Positions 44,117 through 51,751 of a DNA stretch of 64,000 nt are shown one piece after another. The position numbers were made by a program, and so were the translations under genes. Positions within the stretch are counted from its first letter, which is position 1, and each line of letters begins with the position of its first letter. The notes under the pieces were generated by a model, which saw nothing but the letters and a program-made list of their open reading frames with translations, was not told the origin of the DNA and did no database searches. The stretch comes from Paracoccus xiamenensis (GTDB lineage Bacteria; Pseudomonadota; Alphaproteobacteria; Rhodobacterales; Rhodobacteraceae), in the NCBI RefSeq assembly GCF_011308835.1, contig NZ_JAAOHY010000007.1, positions 105,459 to 169,458 of the forward strand, in the 5' to 3' direction.

Positions 44117-45532
44117 TTATTTCCAGATTTCGCGGTTCACGCCCGGCGCGATGTCCGGGTGATCCTCGATATGGAAACGCGGCTCGACCCCGGCCTTGCG
44201 TTGGGACAGGTAGTCGCGGGTCAGCACGACCACGGTCCCAGACAACAGCACGATCGCCACAAGGTTGATCGTTGCCATCAGCCCCATCGAGGCATCGGCG
44301 AAGTTGAAGACCGTGGCCACCGCCTGCATCGCGCCCCAGATCACCATCGCCATGACCGCGACCCGCAGCGCCAGAATGCCGCCCTTACCGCCCCCCAGAT
44401 AGACGACCGCGTTTTCAGCATAGGAATAGTTCCCGATGATCGAGGTGAAGGCGAAGAAGAAGATCGCAATCGCCACGAAATTGGTGCCGAACTGGCCGAA
44501 ATGGTCCTGCAGCGCCGCCTGGGTCAGGTTCACCCCGGTCAGCTGCTCCGACGGCATCACATCCGCCAGCAGGATCATGACCGCCGTCGCGGTACAGACC
44601 AGCAGGGTGTCAATGAACACACCCAGCGCCTGCACGAAGCCCTGACTGGAGGGGTGGTGCGGCGCAGGCGTTGCCACCGCCGCGATATTGGGGGCCGAAC
44701 CCATGCCGGCCTCGTTGGAAAACAGGCCGCGCTTGATCCCGTTCAGCATCGCTGCCGTCACCGAACCGGCGACCCCGCCCACGGTTTCCTGCAAGCCAAA
44801 GGCGTTCAGCACGATCCCGCTGAGAATACCCGGCACCCGGTCGATGTTCAGGATCATCACGACAATCGCCGCCAGCAGGTAAGCACCGGCCATGAAGGGC
44901 ACGACATATTCGGCCACGCGCGCGATCTGCGGGATGCCGCCGAAGATGATGACGCCTGTCAGTACCGCCACGGCAAGGCCGATGAACATCTTGTCGATGC
45001 CGATGGCGGTGGCCGCAGCCTCGGCGATCGAGTTCGCCTGCACCGCGTTGAAGACCAGACCGAAGGCGATAATCAGCGCGATCGAAAAGATCGCGGCCAG
45101 CCAGGGCAGCCCCAGCCCGCGCGAGATATAGGCCGCAGGCCCGCCGCGATACATGCCGTCAGGTCCATGGGTCTTGTAAAGCTGCGCCAGCGTCGATTCC
45201 GCATAGGCGGTGGCCATGCCGACCAAGGCCACCATCCACATCCAGAAGATCGCGCCCGGCCCGCCCAGCGTCAGCGCCACGGCAACGCCCGCGATATTGC
45301 CGGTGCCGACCCGGCTGGCCAGCGACACGGTCAATGCCTGGAAGGGTGAAATCCCGTCCTTGTCAGTCTTGTCCGACCCCGAAACGGCGCGCAGCATCTC
45401 TCGGAAATGGACGATCTGGATGAAGCCCAGCCGGATGGTGAAATAAATCCCGACGGCCAACAGGCCATAGATCAGGACGTATCCCCAGAAAATATTGTTC
45501 AGGAAGCCAATTACTTGGTCCAGAATATCCAT
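44117..45532 (-). CDS. Sodium:alanine/glycine symporter (AGCS family)
   Basis: This 471-residue inner-membrane protein has about eleven helices and the AGCS signatures SLASRVGTGNIAGVAVALTLGGPGA (read in parts), ESTLAQLYK, FSNEAGMGSAPNIAAVA and FTSIIGNYSYAENAV. Members (DagA, AlsT, AgcS) take up alanine or glycine with sodium. The ATG follows AAGGGGG, and part of that site is tied up in a leader stem-loop. It forms a single-gene unit ended by a hairpin. Glycine-responsive control is common for this family, but no glycine riboswitch fits in the short leader. Confidence 0.93.
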   Translation of the reverse strand: MDILDQVIGFLNNIFWGYVLIYGLLAVGIYFTIRLGFIQIVHFREMLRAVSGSDKTDKDGISPFQALTVSLASRVGTGNIAGVAVALTLGGPGAIFWMWMVALVGMATAYAESTLAQLYKTHGPDGMYRGGPAAYISRGLGLPWLAAIFSIALIIAFGLVFNAVQANSIAEAAATAIGIDKMFIGLAVAVLTGVIIFGGIPQIARVAEYVVPFMAGAYLLAAIVVMILNIDRVPGILSGIVLNAFGLQETVGGVAGSVTAAMLNGIKRGLFSNEAGMGSAPNIAAVATPAPHHPSSQGFVQALGVFIDTLLVCTATAVMILLADVMPSEQLTGVNLTQAALQDHFGQFGTNFVAIAIFFFAFTSIIGNYSYAENAVVYLGGGKGGILALRVAVMAMVIWGAMQAVATVFNFADASMGLMATINLVAIVLLSGTVVVLTRDYLSQRKAGVEPRFHIEDHPDIAPGVNREIWK

Positions 45533-45539
45533 GGTGCCC

Positions 45540-45577
45540 CCTTGGTCACGCTAGGTCGTGCGAATGTGACACCAAGG
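45540..45577 (-). promoter_or_regulatory. Leader stem-loop overlapping the symporter ribosome site
   Basis: On the transcript, CCTTGGT-GT-CAC pairs with GTG-ACCAAGG across a 16-base loop, leaving a two-base bulge. The 3' arm runs into the AAGGGGG ribosome site of the symporter gene, so folding would hide part of it. It may act as a translation control element; the DNA could also be an operator. Confidence 0.4.
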
Positions 45578-45628
45578 ATAACATTCCCGTGATTGGCAGC
45601 AAGGGCCGAAGGTAGGCTGCAAGGGCAA

Positions 45629-46450
45629 CTATTCGCCGGTTGCTTGCGACGTCGAGGGCAAGGGCATGTCCAGCCCCTCCATCGCCCATTCATAGACGCG
45701 GGTATCGGTGCGAAAGCTCCAGATCCGGGCCGATCCGATGTCGACGATTTCCGTCACCACCGCGCACCAAAGCACCGACAGCACCAGCCCCGGCGCACGG
45801 CCCCGTCGCCCTGTCAGCCCGAATTGATAGCCGACAGCGGCGATGCCAAGCTGGCTCATGACCAGCAACAGCCAGATCACCTGCGCCGGCATTCGGTATT
45901 CCATCGCCAGCTGCATCGCGGTCGACGAATCGAAAGCCGCGTTCATTGAGCTCATCAATTCGCTGACCGGGTCGGTCGGGCTTTCACGGATGCGTTCGGT
46001 CATCTGTGCCCACAGCTCGCGCTGAAGCGCATTGGTTTCCGCGCCGATGCGGGCAAATTCAGGCGAATCACGACCCGCCTGGATATACAGATAGCGCAGT
46101 TCCATATAGTCGCGCAGGTTGGCGACCATGCCCGCGGCCTGATCGCCGCCGACCGCCTCGGCCTGCAGCAATGCCGTGCCGATGGCGTTGACCTCTTGCA
46201 GGGTCGATTCGACCCGTCGCTCGAACCGAGAGGTCGCGTTGGACAGGTTCAGCGCCAACACGAATGCCAGCAGGCCAAGGATGCTGCCGACAACAAGCGC
46301 CGCGCCCTCGTCCGCACGTTCACCGATACGGGCCCGCCGGTGGCCGCCGATACGCAGCCCGATTTCCAGCGCCAGTACCAGCGCCAGAAACATGATGACG
46401 AGAAACAGGAGACGGTGGTGAAAAAGCAGGTCGGAAAAAGCGGCACCCAT
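45629..46450 (-). CDS. DUF4239 (bestrophin-like) membrane protein
   Basis: This 273-residue protein has two N-terminal transmembrane helices (FLVIMFLALVLALEIGLRI and ALVVGSILGLLAFVLALNL), a charged helical cytoplasmic or periplasmic middle with ATSRFERRVESTLQEVNAIGTALLQAE (read in parts), and two C-terminal helices. This layout is that of DUF4239, a group distantly likened to bestrophin channels. Function is unknown. The gene stands alone between the symporter and the hisC-like gene. Confidence 0.75.
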   Translation of the reverse strand: MGAAFSDLLFHHRLLFLVIMFLALVLALEIGLRIGGHRRARIGERADEGAALVVGSILGLLAFVLALNLSNATSRFERRVESTLQEVNAIGTALLQAEAVGGDQAAGMVANLRDYMELRYLYIQAGRDSPEFARIGAETNALQRELWAQMTERIRESPTDPVSELMSSMNAAFDSSTAMQLAMEYRMPAQVIWLLLVMSQLGIAAVGYQFGLTGRRGRAPGLVLSVLWCAVVTEIVDIGSARIWSFRTDTRVYEWAMEGLDMPLPSTSQATGE

Positions 46451-46539
46451 GGCCTGCCCCCCACAGCAGAAGCCCCGCCATTGGCGGGAGTTTCCGAAGC
46501 ATATTCAAAGCGGGCCGGGGGACAAGGGGGTGTGCGCCC

Positions 46540-47643
46540 TCAGCTGGTGTGGGCGGCAGCCAGGGCTTCGGGCAGGACGGCTGCGAGGGCGTCCAGCTCA
46601 TCGGCGGGCCCGCAAGAGATACGAATGCAGCGGTCCATCGGCGCCACGCCGGGCATGCGGGCAAAGATACCGGCGCGGTCCAGCCCCGCCAGCACGGCGC
46701 GCGCGAACGCGCCATCCTGGCCGCAGTCGACAGCGACGAAATTCGTGGCCGAGGGCAACGCCACCAGTCCGTTTTCGGCGGCGGTCTTGCCGATGCGGTC
46801 GCGCGCAGCCGCCACCTCTGCGCGGATATGGGCCAGCCAATCGTGATCCGCCAGCGCCGCCACCGCGCCCGCTTGCGCCACGCTGTTGACGCCGAAATGG
46901 TTGCGGATGCGGTCGAACCCCGCGATCAGCGGAGCAGAGCCAAGCGCATAGCCGATCCGCGCGCCTGCCATGCCGTAAGCCTTTGAAAAGGTGCGCAGGC
47001 GAATGACCCGAGGATCGGCCGCGTCGATCCGGGGGATGGCATCATCGGGGGCAAATTCGGCATAGGCCTCGTCCAGCACCAGCAGCGCACCGTCGGGGAT
47101 GCGGTCCAGCATCGCCTCGATCGTGGCGCCCGAATGCCAGCTGCCCATCGGGTTGTCGGGATTGGCCAGATAGATCAGCCGCGCCTGCGTCTCGGCGGCG
47201 CGCGCAAGCAGCGCGTCGGGATCTTCACGGTCGTCGCGGTAAGGCACCTTGGCCAGCACCCCGCCAAAGCCCGCGACGTGATAGTTGAAGGTCGGATAGG
47301 CCCCGTCAGACGTCACCACCGCCTCGCCCGGCGCCACCATAAGCCGCACCAGCAGGCCCAAAATGCCGTCGATCCCTTCACCGATCAGGATCTGGTCGGG
47401 GGCAACGCCGTGATGCGCTGCAAGCGCCTGACGCAGATCGTGGCTGTCAGGATCGCCATATTTCCAGGCGTCGGCGGCGGCGCGAGCCATCGCCTCGACA
47501 GCGCGAGGGGACGGGCCGAAGCCGTTCTCATTCGCACCCAACCGCGCGACGAAGGGGGCACCGCGGCGGCGCTCCAGCGTTTCGGGGCCGGTGAAGGGCA
47601 CGGTTGGCGGCAGCGATTCGGGGATCGGGGCAAAGCGCATCAT
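46540..47643 (-). CDS. Histidinol-phosphate aminotransferase-like PLP enzyme
   Basis: This 367-residue fold-type I aminotransferase has the HisC-type N-terminus LGANENGFGPSPRAV, ILIGEGIDGILGLLVRLM, NPDNPMGSW with the substrate/PLP contacts, the aspartate of LLVLDEAYAEF, and the Schiff-base lysine in LRTFSKAYGMAGARIGYAL. HisC or the closely related aromatic/phenylpyruvate aminotransferase activity is likely. No his genes are adjacent, so it may be a second HisC-like enzyme for Phe/Tyr. Its ATG overlaps the stop of the zinc-ribbon gene upstream (TGATG), so the two are translated together. Confidence 0.88.
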   Translation of the reverse strand: MMRFAPIPESLPPTVPFTGPETLERRRGAPFVARLGANENGFGPSPRAVEAMARAAADAWKYGDPDSHDLRQALAAHHGVAPDQILIGEGIDGILGLLVRLMVAPGEAVVTSDGAYPTFNYHVAGFGGVLAKVPYRDDREDPDALLARAAETQARLIYLANPDNPMGSWHSGATIEAMLDRIPDGALLVLDEAYAEFAPDDAIPRIDAADPRVIRLRTFSKAYGMAGARIGYALGSAPLIAGFDRIRNHFGVNSVAQAGAVAALADHDWLAHIRAEVAAARDRIGKTAAENGLVALPSATNFVAVDCGQDGAFARAVLAGLDRAGIFARMPGVAPMDRCIRISCGPADELDALAAVLPEALAAAHTS

Positions 47644-48653
47644 TCAGCATCCTCGTTCCGACCGACCAGCGATCGCGCCGCATCCTGAAGCCCTGCGCGT
47701 GCGGCGTCGATCCCGGCCACGGCCGAGACCACCGGCGCCGGTGCCGCACCGGTGCCGACCCAGACCGCGCCCGCGACATAGGCCGCCAACAGCGCAGCCG
47801 CCACCGACAAGGCCCGCACGAACCCGGCGCGATATCCGTCCGGCGCGCTCTGCGTTGCGGTGGCCGCCTGTGCTTCGGGCAGATCAGAGGCAGGAGGCGC
47901 CTGGGTTTGCAACGTCGCCGCCAGCCGTTCCGCATCGGGCAGCATCTTGACGACGCGCCGGCGCGGCATGGGTGGCAGTGCCGGATCTGGCGCAATCGTG
48001 ACCTCCGGCGCGCTCTGGGGGGCCGGATCATCGGCTGAGGTCGCCGCAAGCCCGTCCTCGGCCAGCCTGCGCGCCGGCGCGGCGGCCAGGATCGGCATCG
48101 GGCGCAGATCCCGGGCCGGTGACGGGATGGCCGGTTGGCGGCGGGTAATGACGCGCGGCTGCGAATCGTCTGGCGCGGTCACCGTGGTTGCCGGCCAGTC
48201 GGTCGCCTCTGGCGGCTCGACCACGACGCGCGCCGGTTTGGCGGGTTTCGGCGCAGGGGCGGGTGTCGCGGTGGGCGTCGGGGCAAGGACCGCAGGCGGC
48301 TCCGGCGGCGGCGAATCAGTGGCGGTGCCGGGACGCGGCAGCGGATCCTCCAGCCGGACACCGCGCCGAGCGGACAGCTCGCGGGCGGTTTCCTCGCGCA
48401 GAATCGACAAGACGTCATCGGGCAGCGGTCGGCGCAGCGCCGGGGCCGCGCCCAGATCGGCGGCGTCCGGCGCGGGTGCAGGTTTCGCCGCTGGCGCGCG
48501 CAGATCGCTGGCCAGCCCCCGCATTTCGCGCATATCCGCTGGCTGATGCCAGACATGCCCGCAAGCGGAACACTCGACCTCGCGCCCTTCGGTCGGGATC
48601 ATCTCGCTGGAGACGTCATACAGCGCGTTGCATTGGGGGCAAATCAGCCGCAT
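47640..48653 (-). CDS. MJ0042-type zinc-ribbon membrane protein
   Basis: This 337-residue protein begins with a zinc ribbon: Cys5, Cys8, Cys28 and Cys31 in CPQCNALY and CSACGHVW, the MJ0042 pattern. A long low-complexity, proline/alanine-rich middle (about 40-265) follows, then one transmembrane helix (RALSVAAALLAAYVAGAVWV) and a short tail. It probably has its zinc finger in the cytoplasm and is anchored by the C-terminal helix. Function is unknown; in Rhodobacteraceae it commonly lies opposite ftsE, as here. ATG 48653 begins the finger. Confidence 0.82.
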   Translation of the reverse strand: MRLICPQCNALYDVSSEMIPTEGREVECSACGHVWHQPADMREMRGLASDLRAPAAKPAPAPDAADLGAAPALRRPLPDDVLSILREETARELSARRGVRLEDPLPRPGTATDSPPPEPPAVLAPTPTATPAPAPKPAKPARVVVEPPEATDWPATTVTAPDDSQPRVITRRQPAIPSPARDLRPMPILAAAPARRLAEDGLAATSADDPAPQSAPEVTIAPDPALPPMPRRRVVKMLPDAERLAATLQTQAPPASDLPEAQAATATQSAPDGYRAGFVRALSVAAALLAAYVAGAVWVGTGAAPAPVVSAVAGIDAARAGLQDAARSLVGRNEDAE

Positions 48654-48777
48654 GTGAGGTCCTGTCAAAAGCTGTGCCGTTTCTGGCATTCCTGCGCGGG
48701 CTGTTCTATCAACGCAACGCCCGGCTTCCAAGCGTCGCGGCACGACAGATACCAAGACCGACCCCGTGGAGGCCGCT

Positions 48778-49455
48778 TTGATCGAAATGCAGGACGTGTC
48801 CTTTGGCTATCGTGGCGGCGGTGCCTTGCTGTCGAATATCACGCTTGGTCTGCCTGCGGGGTCGTTCCATTTCCTGACCGGGCCGTCCGGGTCGGGCAAG
48901 ACGACTTTCCTGCGGCTGTGCTATGCCGACCTGCTGCCCAGCGGCGGCCGGCTGACGGCCTTCGGGCACGATGTGGCGGGCCTGTCGCGTGACGGCATCG
49001 CCATGCTGCGCCGCAAGGTCGGCGTGCTGCATCAGGACGCGCAGTTTCTGGACCACTTACCGGTGGCAGAGAACATCGCGCTGCCGCTGACCGTGGCCGG
49101 CCAGCCCGTCGACATGAAGGCGCTGAAAGAGCTGCTGGGCTGGGTCAGCATGACCAACCACGCCCGCGCCCTGCCGCCCTCGTTGTCCGGGGGGGAACGC
49201 CAGCGCGCCGCACTTGCCCGCGCGGTCATCATGTCGCCCGATTTCGTGCTGGCCGATGAACCGACCGGCAACCTCGACTGGGACATGTCGATGCGCCTGC
49301 TGCAATTGCTGGTCGAGCTGAACCGCTCGGGCAAGACGATCCTCATCGCGACGCATGACATGGACCTGATCCGCACCGCCCGCCAGCTGGAGGTTCAGGC
49401 GCGGGTTCTGCGGATTTCCGGGCGGCGCGTGCAACTGGCGGGGGCAGATCTATGA
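48778..49455 (+). CDS. ftsE: Cell division ATP-binding protein FtsE
   Basis: This 225-residue ATPase works with FtsX to control peptidoglycan hydrolases at the septum. Walker A is GPSGSGKTT, the signature LSGGERQRAALARA, Walker B VLADEPTGNLD, and the switch ATHDMDL. The start is taken as TTG 48778, 5 bases after GGAGG, giving MIEMQDVSFGYR, the normal FtsE N-terminus; a GTG 12 bases upstream has no ribosome site. The rare start codon suggests low translation. ftsX follows with an ATGA overlap. Confidence 0.93.
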   Translation: MIEMQDVSFGYRGGGALLSNITLGLPAGSFHFLTGPSGSGKTTFLRLCYADLLPSGGRLTAFGHDVAGLSRDGIAMLRRKVGVLHQDAQFLDHLPVAENIALPLTVAGQPVDMKALKELLGWVSMTNHARALPPSLSGGERQRAALARAVIMSPDFVLADEPTGNLDWDMSMRLLQLLVELNRSGKTILIATHDMDLIRTARQLEVQARVLRISGRRVQLAGADL

Positions 49456-50378
49456 AAGTCGATCTTCGGCATGTGGACTGGCGCAGCCTGTGGCGCGGGC
49501 TGATCGGACGCGATGGCAGCGTGGCGGGGCGGATCGTCCCTTCGACCGGGTTCACCGCCCAGCTGACGATGTTGACGGCGGGGGCGATGGCGTTTCTGGC
49601 CGTGTTCGCGCTTGCCCTGTCCTTCGCGACGGGACGGCTGGCGGAACGCTGGTCGCAATCGCTGGCGCAAACGGTCACGGTGCGGGTGTCCGCACCGGCT
49701 GATGAAATCGAAACCCAGACCGGGACGGTCATGGCCATCCTGCAACAGACGCCGGGCATCGCACAGGCGCGGATGCTGCCTGAGGACGAGGTCGAATCGC
49801 TGCTGACCCCGTGGTTTGGCCCCGATGTCCCGATCGAGGCGCTGCCGATTCCGCGCCTGATCGAGATCACCGAAGGCGGCGACGGCTTCGATGCCGAAGG
49901 GCTTGGCCTGCGCCTTGCAGCCGAGGCCCCCGGCGCGGTGCTGGACGATCACACCCGCTGGCGTAAGCCGCTGATAACCGCCGCAAGCCGGCTGCGTTTC
50001 CTTGGCATCGTCTCGTTGGCGCTGATCGCGGCGGCGGGCGGGGCGATGATGGCGCTGGCGGCGCAAAGCTCGCTTGCGGCAAACGGGCAGGTCATCCGGG
50101 TGCTGCGCCTGATCGGTGCGCGCGACGTGACCATCGCACAGGCCTTTGTCCGCCGCTTTACCCGCCGGGCGGCGGCTGGCTCGCTTGCTGGCACTGCGCT
50201 GGGGATGCTGGCCATCGCGCTGCTGCCCAACATGGACGAAGCCGGCGGCTTCCTGACCGGGCTGGGCTTTCAGGGCTGGGGCTGGCTATGGCCGCTGCTG
50301 ATCCCGCTGGTGGCCGCCGGCGTCGGCTTTTTCGCAACCCGTTGGGCCGCCCTGCGCATGCTGAGGGCAGTGCCATGA
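49452..50378 (+). CDS. ftsX: Cell division protein FtsX
   Basis: This 308-residue membrane protein has four helices: one after the cytoplasmic N-terminus (LTMLTAGAMAFLAVFALALSF), then a periplasmic domain of about 120 residues that contacts hydrolase activators, and three C-terminal helices of the FtsX/MacB type (FLGIVSLALIAAAGGAMMALA and onwards). It forms a complex with FtsE. It overlaps ftsE and plsC by 4 bases each, so the three genes are one translational unit. Confidence 0.92.
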   Translation: MKVDLRHVDWRSLWRGLIGRDGSVAGRIVPSTGFTAQLTMLTAGAMAFLAVFALALSFATGRLAERWSQSLAQTVTVRVSAPADEIETQTGTVMAILQQTPGIAQARMLPEDEVESLLTPWFGPDVPIEALPIPRLIEITEGGDGFDAEGLGLRLAAEAPGAVLDDHTRWRKPLITAASRLRFLGIVSLALIAAAGGAMMALAAQSSLAANGQVIRVLRLIGARDVTIAQAFVRRFTRRAAAGSLAGTALGMLAIALLPNMDEAGGFLTGLGFQGWGWLWPLLIPLVAAGVGFFATRWAALRMLRAVP

Positions 50379-51208
50379 CCGGGCCTTTGCTGAACTCTGC
50401 CGAAGCCGCCCGCCTGTCGCCCAAGCCGGGCCGGACAGGGCTGTTCAGCTATATTCGGGCGATCACCTATTACGTCCATATCGCGCTGGCGACGGTGATT
50501 ATCGGGCTGTGGGGCCTGACCCAGCGCAGCATGGGCCGCAAGGGGGCGAACCGGGTCGCGACCATCTGGATCGCCTATATGCTGCGCGCCGCGCGCTGGC
50601 ATATGGGCGTCGCGGTCGAACTGCGCGGCACCCCGCCCGCACGCGGCACAGATGCGCTGATCGCCGCCAAGCATCAGAGCTTCCTGGACATTCTGGCGAT
50701 CGCCTGCGCCGCCGGACGGCGCAACTTCGTGATGAAACGCGAGGTCATGCGGGTGCCGATCATGGGCTGGTATGCGCGCGAAGTCGGCTCGATCCCGATC
50801 GACCGCGCGCGCGGACGCGACGCCATGGGGCAGATCGTCTCGACCGTCAGAACACGGATGGAGTCGCCGGACGGCTTGGGCCACCTGATCGTCTACCCGG
50901 AAGGCACCCGCATGAAACCCGGCGAGCACCGCCCCTATAAGCACGGCATCGGCACCATCCACGCCGAAACCGGCCTGCCGGTCTGGCCCGTGGCTGTGAA
51001 TTGCGGGCTGTTCTGGCCCAAGCGCGGGATGCCCATCGCCAGCGGCCGCGCCGTGATCGAGTTCCTGCCCCCGATGCAGGCCGAACCCGACGAGAGCCGC
51101 GATGCCTTCATCGCCCGCCTGCGTGACGCAATCGAGACCCGCAGCGACGCCCTGATGGCAGAGGCCGGTTTCGGCCCCGCCGAAACAAGTATCTCGAATA
51201 TACCTTAA
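50375..51208 (+). CDS. plsC: 1-acyl-sn-glycerol-3-phosphate acyltransferase (PlsC-like)
   Basis: This 277-residue membrane-bound acyltransferase makes phosphatidic acid from lysophosphatidic acid. An N-terminal membrane helix (ITYYVHIALATVIIGLWGL) is followed by the catalytic HX4D motif in AKHQSFLDI, the GSIPIDR block and the YPEGTR block, in the right order. The ATG at 50375 overlaps the ftsX stop. Coupling to ftsEX links membrane phospholipid synthesis with division, an arrangement seen in related genomes. Confidence 0.92.
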   Translation: MTGPLLNSAEAARLSPKPGRTGLFSYIRAITYYVHIALATVIIGLWGLTQRSMGRKGANRVATIWIAYMLRAARWHMGVAVELRGTPPARGTDALIAAKHQSFLDILAIACAAGRRNFVMKREVMRVPIMGWYAREVGSIPIDRARGRDAMGQIVSTVRTRMESPDGLGHLIVYPEGTRMKPGEHRPYKHGIGTIHAETGLPVWPVAVNCGLFWPKRGMPIASGRAVIEFLPPMQAEPDESRDAFIARLRDAIETRSDALMAEAGFGPAETSISNIP

Positions 51209-51298
51209 TCAAGGTTTGCGGGCCGGATTTCCTAGTCTTATCATGGCCTTCTCGCGAACTTTGATTCGCGGCCCATTCTGAACTCAGGAACGAGTTAG

Positions 51299-51583
51299 AT
51301 GTATATCAAACTTACCCTCGCCATCGCCGCAGTTGCCACCCTCTCAGCCTGTTCGCTGAACCCCAAGGATTACGAAAGCGCGCCGATCCTTGCGGATTCG
51401 GCAATGGGTCCGGTGACCTGCCAGATCTACACTGAAGGACAGGTAACCTGGGACCGTTCGATCAATCGCCCGGATGGGATGAGCGTCGAGACGGCCGACA
51501 ATCTGTGCCGGGCCGAGGGCAAGCGGATCATGGACGGGGGCGAACCCCAATACGCCCCCACGACGGCGGCCGCGTCGGCCTGA
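51299..51583 (+). CDS. Small hypothetical lipoprotein
   Basis: This 94-residue protein has a lipoprotein signal with lipobox LSAC (Cys18) and a short mature part with two further cysteines (VTCQIY and NLCRAEG), which may form a disulfide in the periplasm. No domain is recognised. It starts 90 bases after plsC and is followed by a strong hairpin, so it is probably its own unit or the tail of the ftsEX-plsC operon. Confidence 0.72.
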   Translation: MYIKLTLAIAAVATLSACSLNPKDYESAPILADSAMGPVTCQIYTEGQVTWDRSINRPDGMSVETADNLCRAEGKRIMDGGEPQYAPTTAAASA

Positions 51584-51622
51584 CACCGCCCCCTTTAGCT
51601 GGGATCGAGATATGCCGGGAAT

Positions 51623-51647
51623 GGGCCGCAGCACCGAGCTGCGGCCC
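51623..51647. terminator. Strong hairpin between convergent genes
   Basis: GGGCCGCAGC and GCTGCGGCCC form a perfect 10-bp stem with a 5-base loop, 40 bases after the small lipoprotein gene and about 100 bases after the end of the convergent metH gene. It has no T-run, so termination would be weak or Rho-assisted. Confidence 0.5.
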
Positions 51648-51751
51648 GCCCCTAGGGTCCTGTCTTGGAAGAGCATTCACCGGACGCCGAGCCATCGTCG
51701 GCGCGCGGGATATGCGTTGCTGAATCCCCGCAGAAGAGTGGAACGGCAGGA

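Noticed and set aside
44111..45349. A 412-codon plus-strand frame opposite the alanine/glycine symporter
   Set aside because: Composition (very rich in His, Arg, Gln, Asp) is that of an antisense frame of a membrane protein.
45533..45628. Glycine riboswitch before the symporter gene
   Set aside because: The leader is too short for even one aptamer and lacks the conserved core; only the simple hairpin is reported.
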